In this document: piece after piece, positions 23,288 to 27,853 of the stretch
How positions within the stretch are numbered: the first letter of the stretch is position 1
How the letters are laid out: every line of letters starts with the position of its first letter
NCBI GenBank assembly: GCA_964592095.1
Contig: CAZQER010000013.1
Span: 1-27,853, forward strand
Source: EX4484-2 sp964592095
GTDB lineage: Archaea > Altiarchaeota > Altiarchaeia > IMC4 > QMZM01
Length of the DNA stretch: 27,853 bases
Reading direction: 5' to 3'
The notes under the pieces: generated by a model
Told to the model about the DNA's origin: nothing
Database searches by the model: none
Seen by the model: the letters and a program-made list of their open reading frames with translations, nothing else
Made by a program: the position numbers and the translations under genes

Positions 23288-23905
23288 ATGGTTATTATAA
23301 AACTTACACTTAAACAGGCAACCCTACTAATAAAATATGCCAGGAGGATTATTGAAGATCATTTCAGGGATAATGTACCAAATATAAACGACTTTATAAG
23401 CAAGGATATGCAGGATATTGTTTCAAGGGAAAGTGCAGTATTTTTAACACTTATGAAATATCCGAGTATGAGCATCAGGGGTTCTACAGGTCACATACTA
23501 CCCATACTATCATTGGGTGATGCAATTAGAGAATCAGCAATAGAAGCCGCTTTTAAGAGTATCGGTAGACCACCATTAACTAAAAGTGAACTTAACGATA
23601 CCATAATGGAGTTGTCCATATTAAAAAGACCATCCATGATAAAAGTAAAGAATATTGAGGAGTATCCAAAAATGATAAATATAGGACGAGATGGTATAGC
23701 TGTAGAGAGGGGTTATATAAGGGTGTTGCTTTTACCGCAGATTCCAGTTATAAGAAGGTGGAACTCAAGACAATTCCTTTCCTTTGCGTTAATTAAAGCC
23801 GGTATCAATCCTTTACATATAAACAACAAGGTCAGAATATATAAATTTCAGGCTCAAGTCTTTAGAGAAAAAACCCCTGACGGGGAGGTGATAGAAATAA
23901 CATAA
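23288..23905 (+). CDS. AMMECR1-domain protein without the hallmark cysteine
   Basis: This 205-residue protein matches the AMMECR1 family over its whole length. It has the segment around YPSMSIRGSTGHILP, then GDAIRESAIEAAFKS, the strand IMELSILKRP, RDGIAVERGYIRVLLLPQ and FLSFALIKAGI. The family's most conserved motif is LRGCIG; here it reads IRGSTG, so the cysteine is a serine. Function of the family is not settled, and in archaea it often sits next to Memo-like or radical SAM genes. Here it lies between the CoaC-like gene and glyA, 12 and 2 bp apart, so the three genes probably form one transcript. Confidence 0.85.
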   Translation: MVIIKLTLKQATLLIKYARRIIEDHFRDNVPNINDFISKDMQDIVSRESAVFLTLMKYPSMSIRGSTGHILPILSLGDAIRESAIEAAFKSIGRPPLTKSELNDTIMELSILKRPSMIKVKNIEEYPKMINIGRDGIAVERGYIRVLLLPQIPVIRRWNSRQFLSFALIKAGINPLHINNKVRIYKFQAQVFREKTPDGEVIEIT

Positions 23906-23907
23906 AA

Positions 23908-25212
23908 ATGGATTATTATTCCACGGCGTTTGATTTGATTGAAAGGCATCACAAATGGAGAGGCAGGTGTTTAAATATGATTGCAAGTGAGAATATAACA
24001 TCCCTTGCCGTAAGAGAGGCTATAATCTCTGATTTTGGACATAGATATGCGGAAGGCTTACTTGGGGGTATAGACAACAATACGGGGTTGAGAGTATTCG
24101 ATAGATATTATCAGGGAACAAAATACTTTGATAAGGTAGAGGCATTATCAATAAAACTTGCGGAGAAGTTATTTCATGCTGAACATGCCAATGTAGTTCC
24201 CGTATCCGGAGTAATTGCAAACATGACAACATATTATGCTGTTGCAAAGTACGGCGATAAAATTACAGGTTTAAGCATATTGGCTGGCGGGCATATAAGC
24301 CATAGCAATGTCAGTGCGGCGGGTGTTATGGGTCTTAGAGATATACCATATGAATTCAATAGCAATGAGATGAACATTGATGTAGATAAATCAATAAAGA
24401 TTGTACTCAGGGAGAGACCAAGAATAATGATGTTTGGTGCTTCTGTTTTTCTTTTTCCCCACCCCATTAAGGAGATGGTAGATGCTGCAAGAGAGGTTGG
24501 TGCATATATTGTATATGATGCAGCCCATGTTGCAGGTCTTATAATTGGAGGACAATTTCAGAATCCTTTTAAAGATGGAGCAGATATCATTACCACATCA
24601 ACGCATAAAACACTTCCTGGTCCTCAGGGTGGGATGATTCTATGTAAAAATGAATTATCAGAGAGAATAGATAATGCCGCATTTCCTGGATTGATGAGTA
24701 ATCATCATCTACATCATGTTGCTGGTTTACTCGTTGCTCTTGCAGAAATGGAGAAATTTGGAAGAGACTACGCAAGGCAGATAATAAAAAACTCTAAAAC
24801 TCTTGCGGAGGAGTTATATAAAGAGGGTTTGAAAGTTCTATGTGAACATAAAGGATTTACAGAGTCACATCAGATTCTGATGGATGTATCAAAAAATGGT
24901 GGTGGTAAGGAGATAGCAGAGAGATGTGAGAGGGCAAATATAATTCTAAACAAGAATCTTCTACCATGGGATTCATTAAAGGATACTGGAAATCCATCCG
25001 GTCTTAGGATAGGAGTTCAGGAATTAACAAGGATTGGTATGAGGGAGTCTGAGATGAAAGAGATTGCAACACTTATGAGAAGAATAATTATTGATAGGGA
25101 GAAACCAGAAATTGTAAGAGATGATGTAATGGAACTCACACACGATTTCAGAGCAGTACATTACTGTTTCAATTCTAAGAGAGCAGCGTATGAAAATATA
25201 AAAATAAAATAA
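23908..25212 (+). CDS. glyA: Serine hydroxymethyltransferase
   Basis: GlyA interconverts serine and glycine with a one-carbon carrier (folate or methanopterin type in archaea), using pyridoxal phosphate. The 434-residue protein shows the archaeal family pattern: NMIASENITSLAVREA, GHRYAEG, PVSGVIANM, then YDAAHVAGLI with D204 and H207. The PLP lysine K234 is in TSTHKTLPGPQGGM. The length is normal. It starts 2 bp after the AMMECR1 stop. The Shine-Dalgarno-like GGGGAGGTG at 23882-23890 is too far upstream (about 17 nt) to be ideal, so translation may be coupled. The nearby convergent nurA ends 26 bp away. Confidence 0.95.
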   Translation: MDYYSTAFDLIERHHKWRGRCLNMIASENITSLAVREAIISDFGHRYAEGLLGGIDNNTGLRVFDRYYQGTKYFDKVEALSIKLAEKLFHAEHANVVPVSGVIANMTTYYAVAKYGDKITGLSILAGGHISHSNVSAAGVMGLRDIPYEFNSNEMNIDVDKSIKIVLRERPRIMMFGASVFLFPHPIKEMVDAAREVGAYIVYDAAHVAGLIIGGQFQNPFKDGADIITTSTHKTLPGPQGGMILCKNELSERIDNAAFPGLMSNHHLHHVAGLLVALAEMEKFGRDYARQIIKNSKTLAEELYKEGLKVLCEHKGFTESHQILMDVSKNGGGKEIAERCERANIILNKNLLPWDSLKDTGNPSGLRIGVQELTRIGMRESEMKEIATLMRRIIIDREKPEIVRDDVMELTHDFRAVHYCFNSKRAAYENIKIK

Positions 25213-25238
25213 TATGAAACCTATAAAACTATAAAAAA

Positions 25239-26261
25239 CTATAAGGTTGATTCCCTTAAATCTCTATATTTTAATTCAATTTCATTTTCTTTTATAAGAT
25301 TCTCCATTAATCCATGCATTCTAATTTTTCTTGTTAGGTAATCTGCAAGCCTTAAAGGATAAATCTGCGGATGAAATAAATCACTTTCAAGCAACCAGAT
25401 TGCAACAATATTCTCCAAATCTGATTTAAAGTTTTCATAAGAGAATTCCCATCTAACAGTCATGCTTTTACTTCTCCTATCCGGGGTATAAGATAAAATT
25501 TTCGGCGGTAGTTTGATATAACATATGTTTATTTTACCCTTCCTATCAATGACAAATTCATTTTTATTTAATACCAAATCAAATAATAGGAGATTTGTAA
25601 GATTTGCATTTATTTTATATGCAATATCCCCCGCATTTGAGTCCTCTACCATTCCTATGAGTTTTCCATTATCCCTCAATCTTTGAAATTCTTTCAAACC
25701 CTTATCGTATCTGAATTTTCTCAATTTCTGAAGATTTGTATACAAACTTCCATCAATTATCATAAAATCGATATTTATCCCATTATCATCAACTTCCATG
25801 TAAGATTTGCCGAGAGATTTGTATTCATTGGAGATTCTTATTATATTAACCTGTTCATCAACCATCTTGTATGGTTTTATCTGCCCCAAATCCACATATG
25901 AATTATACATCAAATTTTTATATAATATCTTATCACCAATCAATGGATCTGTATGTGTATTGTTATCAAAACACGCTCTCAAAACAACACTATGCATTGC
26001 CCATAACGCGTAGAATCTCAATTCATTCTTTACAATCGATGAATCAACAACGAGAAATTCCAGTTCGTCCGATGGTCTTTTTGGTTTTAATTTTTTAATC
26101 TCGAAGCCATTTTCCTTTAATCTATCTCTGAGAACATCTACATCAAATTCTCTATTCTTAAGTTCCTCCTTCATATCCTGCAGTTTCTTCTCTAAATACT
26201 GCGTATCAAACCTGAAATTTGGTGTCAGTTTTTCCAATTTAAATCTAAAATTTAAATACAT
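25239..26261 (-). CDS. nurA: NurA-domain 5'-3' nuclease
   Basis: NurA is a dimeric nuclease that works with the HerA translocase in end resection. The 340-residue protein has a charged N-terminal helix (about 20-50). Metal-site segments follow: FLVVDSS (D73), MIIDGSL (D170) and GMVEDSNAGDI (D207), with LLLFDLV (D228). The C-terminal FHPQIYPLRLADYLTRKI is the usual end of the NurA domain. All main acidic residues appear to be present. HerA is normally adjacent, along with Mre11 and Rad50, but none of these is here. The only HerA-superfamily protein in the window is the VirB4-type ATPase about 19 kb away. It is divergent from lysA with only 24 bp between starts. Confidence 0.8.
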   Translation of the reverse strand: MYLNFRFKLEKLTPNFRFDTQYLEKKLQDMKEELKNREFDVDVLRDRLKENGFEIKKLKPKRPSDELEFLVVDSSIVKNELRFYALWAMHSVVLRACFDNNTHTDPLIGDKILYKNLMYNSYVDLGQIKPYKMVDEQVNIIRISNEYKSLGKSYMEVDDNGINIDFMIIDGSLYTNLQKLRKFRYDKGLKEFQRLRDNGKLIGMVEDSNAGDIAYKINANLTNLLLFDLVLNKNEFVIDRKGKINICYIKLPPKILSYTPDRRSKSMTVRWEFSYENFKSDLENIVAIWLLESDLFHPQIYPLRLADYLTRKIRMHGLMENLIKENEIELKYRDLRESTL

Positions 26262-26285
26262 ATTACTCGTATATTAAAAAATGAG

Positions 26286-27542
26286 ATGGACCCTTTAATA
26301 CTGCTAAGGGCGGCAGAGAAATATGGAACTCCCGTCTATGTCTATGATGAGAATATAATACGGAAGAATTTCAGGGAATTCTTGTTGGCATTTAGAAGCA
26401 GGTATCAAAAAACAAAAATTTTTTATTCCTACAAGGCAAATACAAATCTTGCAATTCTTCATATATTAAAACAAGAGGGTGCAAAGGCTGATGTTGTTTC
26501 TGGTGGTGAATTAAAGGCAGCATTAAGGATTGGATTGAAGGGTGAAGAGATTATATTCACGAACAATGCAAAAACAATGGACGAGTTGACTATGGCAATA
26601 GATTATGATGTCATAATAAATATAGATTCCATAGATGAATTATACAAGGTATATGAAATATCAAAGTCAAAAGGAAAAATAACACCCATCTCAATTAGAG
26701 TAAACCCCTCCATAGATGCAAAAACTCATCCAAAGATTTCAACTGGAATGAAGGAGTCAAAATTTGGCATCCATATAGATGATAATTCAGCACTCAAAGC
26801 ATATAGACTCGCAAGAGACCTTGAAAATATAAATGTGCTTGGCGTTCATATGCATATAGGGTCTCAGATTACTGAAAAATCTCCATTCATTCATGCAACT
26901 GAAAGATTGATGGAATTTGTGAAGATACTAAAGGATAAATTAAATGTGAGCTTAAAATTTGTTGATATAGGCGGAGGTCTTGGTATAAAATATAGGAACG
27001 AGAGGATACTAACCCCAAATGAATTGGCTGATGCAGTCTTACCAATAATAAAAAAATGGAATAAAGATATTGGTTATGAACCTGAGATATGGGTTGAGCC
27101 AGGCAGGTATATAGTAGGAAATGCCGGAATCCTGCTATGTGAGGTGCAGAGCGTTAAAGAGACCCCATATAGAAGATTTATAAATCTGAATTGTGGATTT
27201 AACACACTTATAAGACCAGTAATGTACGGAAGTTATCATAGAATAGAGAATATAACAAAAACAGAAATAAATAAAGAGGTAGATTATGATATAGTTGGTA
27301 ATATATGTGAGTCTGGAGACATATTTGCCAAGAAAAGGAAACTCCCCAAGACTGATGCAGGGGATATAATTGCCATATATGATGTTGGTGCATATGGATT
27401 TAGTATGAGTAGCCAATACAATAGCAGACCAAGACCTGCAGAGGTTCTACTATGGGAGGATTCTGCGGAATTGATAAGGGAGAGAGAAAACTATGATGAC
27501 CTTTTTAGACATCAGAGGGTACCAGAGGATTTGATGTTATAA
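26286..27542 (+). CDS. lysA: Diaminopimelate decarboxylase
   Basis: LysA decarboxylates meso-diaminopimelate to lysine, the last step of the pathway to which dapB in this window also belongs. The 418-residue fold type III PLP enzyme has the cofactor lysine K50 in FYSYKANTNLAIL and DVVSGGEL. Then come HMHIGSQI, the phosphate-binding GGGLGI and WVEPGRYIVG, and the active-site CESGD with C341. The C-terminal YGFSMSSQYNSRPRPAEVL is typical. The length is normal. A different ATG 5 nt upstream (26281) is out of frame. The 24-bp gap to the divergent nurA leaves almost no room for two separate promoters, so regulatory sequence probably reaches into coding DNA. Confidence 0.96.
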   Translation: MDPLILLRAAEKYGTPVYVYDENIIRKNFREFLLAFRSRYQKTKIFYSYKANTNLAILHILKQEGAKADVVSGGELKAALRIGLKGEEIIFTNNAKTMDELTMAIDYDVIINIDSIDELYKVYEISKSKGKITPISIRVNPSIDAKTHPKISTGMKESKFGIHIDDNSALKAYRLARDLENINVLGVHMHIGSQITEKSPFIHATERLMEFVKILKDKLNVSLKFVDIGGGLGIKYRNERILTPNELADAVLPIIKKWNKDIGYEPEIWVEPGRYIVGNAGILLCEVQSVKETPYRRFINLNCGFNTLIRPVMYGSYHRIENITKTEINKEVDYDIVGNICESGDIFAKKRKLPKTDAGDIIAIYDVGAYGFSMSSQYNSRPRPAEVLLWEDSAELIRERENYDDLFRHQRVPEDLML

Positions 27543-27569
27543 TTAGTGTTATCGGAAATCCCGCGAGTA

Positions 27570-27577
27570 GGAGGTGA
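27570..27577 (+). promoter_or_regulatory. Strong Shine-Dalgarno sequence before the HsdR-like gene
   Basis: GGAGGTGA sits 5 nt before the ATG at 27583, a near-perfect anti-16S match. Most other genes of the window are leaderless or have weak sites. It fixes the start of a gene that runs off the window, and it stands in a short, relatively G-rich leader (27550-27582). Confidence 0.7.
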
Positions 27578-27582
27578 AGGAA

Positions 27583-27853
27583 ATGCTTAAAGAAACATTA
27601 GAAATGGTAGTTGGGAGAATGAAGAAGTATCGCTCTCTTTATGAGCAAAATGAGATGGCAGTGAGGAGCCAAATAATTGAGCCTATTTTAAGAGGCTTAG
27701 GATGGGATGTTGAGAATCCAGAGGAAGTACAGCCAAATGTTTCTACTGAGGAAGGTATTCCAGATTATTCTCTTTTGAAAGGAGATAAGAAGGTTTTATT
27801 CATTGAAGCGAAGAAGTTATCAGTTGACATAGAACAAAGAGAAGTCATCCGTC
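27583..27853 (+). CDS. Type I restriction enzyme R-like N-terminal nuclease domain (partial)
   Basis: Ninety codons are visible before the window ends. The protein opens MLKETLEMVVGRMKKYRSLY and continues with RSQIIEPILRGLGWDV, then EEGIPDYSLLKGDKKVLFIE. This is the pattern of HsdR_N-type endonuclease domains: E33 in the first helix, D61 in PDYSL, and E75-x-K77 in IEAKKL form the PD-(D/E)XK site. It could be the start of a full HsdR, or a small stand-alone protein with this domain, which is also common. It lies 40 bp after lysA on the same strand. If hsdM and hsdS follow, a restriction-modification island begins here. Confidence 0.75.
   Translation, partial: MLKETLEMVVGRMKKYRSLYEQNEMAVRSQIIEPILRGLGWDVENPEEVQPNVSTEEGIPDYSLLKGDKKVLFIEAKKLSVDIEQREVIR

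Noticed and set aside
1..27853. tRNA, rRNA or CRISPR arrays
   Set aside because: No cloverleaf-like T-loop/anticodon patterns, rRNA motifs or regularly spaced repeats were found in the gaps, which are mostly under 180 bp.

Overview
The window is an AT-rich, gene-dense stretch of an archaeal chromosome. Archaea-specific information genes mark it: replication factor C large subunit, aIF2-alpha followed by Nop10, an archaeal nascent-polypeptide-associated complex (NAC) protein with a UBA tail, Hjc resolvase and NurA. It also carries biosynthetic genes: dapB and lysA of the diaminopimelate lysine route, nadA, glmS, glyA and ilvN. The mix fits a euryarchaeote-like lineage, with Altiarchaeota-like groups possible. 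The lineage cannot be fixed from sequence reading alone. Several genes have TATA-like boxes 25-30 nt before the start codon, which suggests leaderless transcripts.

Layout. 1-189: left edge with a possible transposase scrap and the rfcL promoter. 190-1335: rfcL (+). 1327-7900 (-): a block of five genes read leftward from 7900. They are a PrgI/VirB4-N-like membrane protein, a VirB4/TraC-type ATPase, an SPFH/stomatin protein, an HxsD-like small protein and a fusion of an Mrr-like nuclease domain with a PAP2 lipid phosphatase. 8074-9449 (-): aIF2-alpha, Nop10 and a JAMM (MPN) metalloprotein. 9543-11157 (+): ilvN and an M50 site-2 protease with CBS domains. 11137-12246 (-): a soluble PAS histidine kinase. 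12247-13246: the only large region without an intact gene. It holds a pilin-like gene broken by four frame changes, a divergent small TM ORF of similar design and possible further decay.

13247-14997 (-): a radical SAM protein translationally coupled to a lipoate-ligase-like protein, probably lipoyl assembly. 15055-15927 (+): a Thr/Cys-rich lipoprotein. 15989-18110 (+): NAC and glmS. 18153-20167 (-): an MBL hydrolase and an M16 peptidase. 20203-21253 (+): a DUF3795 protein and dapB. 21255-22560 (-): nadA and hjc. 22748-25212 (+): a stand-alone CoaC-like flavoprotein, an AMMECR1 protein and glyA. 25239-26261 (-): nurA. 26286-27542 (+): lysA. 27583-27853 (+): the start of a type I restriction HsdR-like gene that runs off the window.

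The least ordinary part is the 1.3-7.9 kb block. It combines a conjugation-type ATPase and its membrane partner with a stomatin, an HxsD-like protein and two nuclease-fold domains, one of them fused to a membrane phosphatase. No pilin, relaxase or coupling protein is visible. It looks like a chromosomal membrane machine derived from a type IV secretion ATPase, of unknown job. Other points of interest are the decayed pilin-like locus, the lipoyl gene pair, an inverted-repeat leader before the CoaC-like gene, and an AMMECR1 protein lacking its hallmark cysteine.
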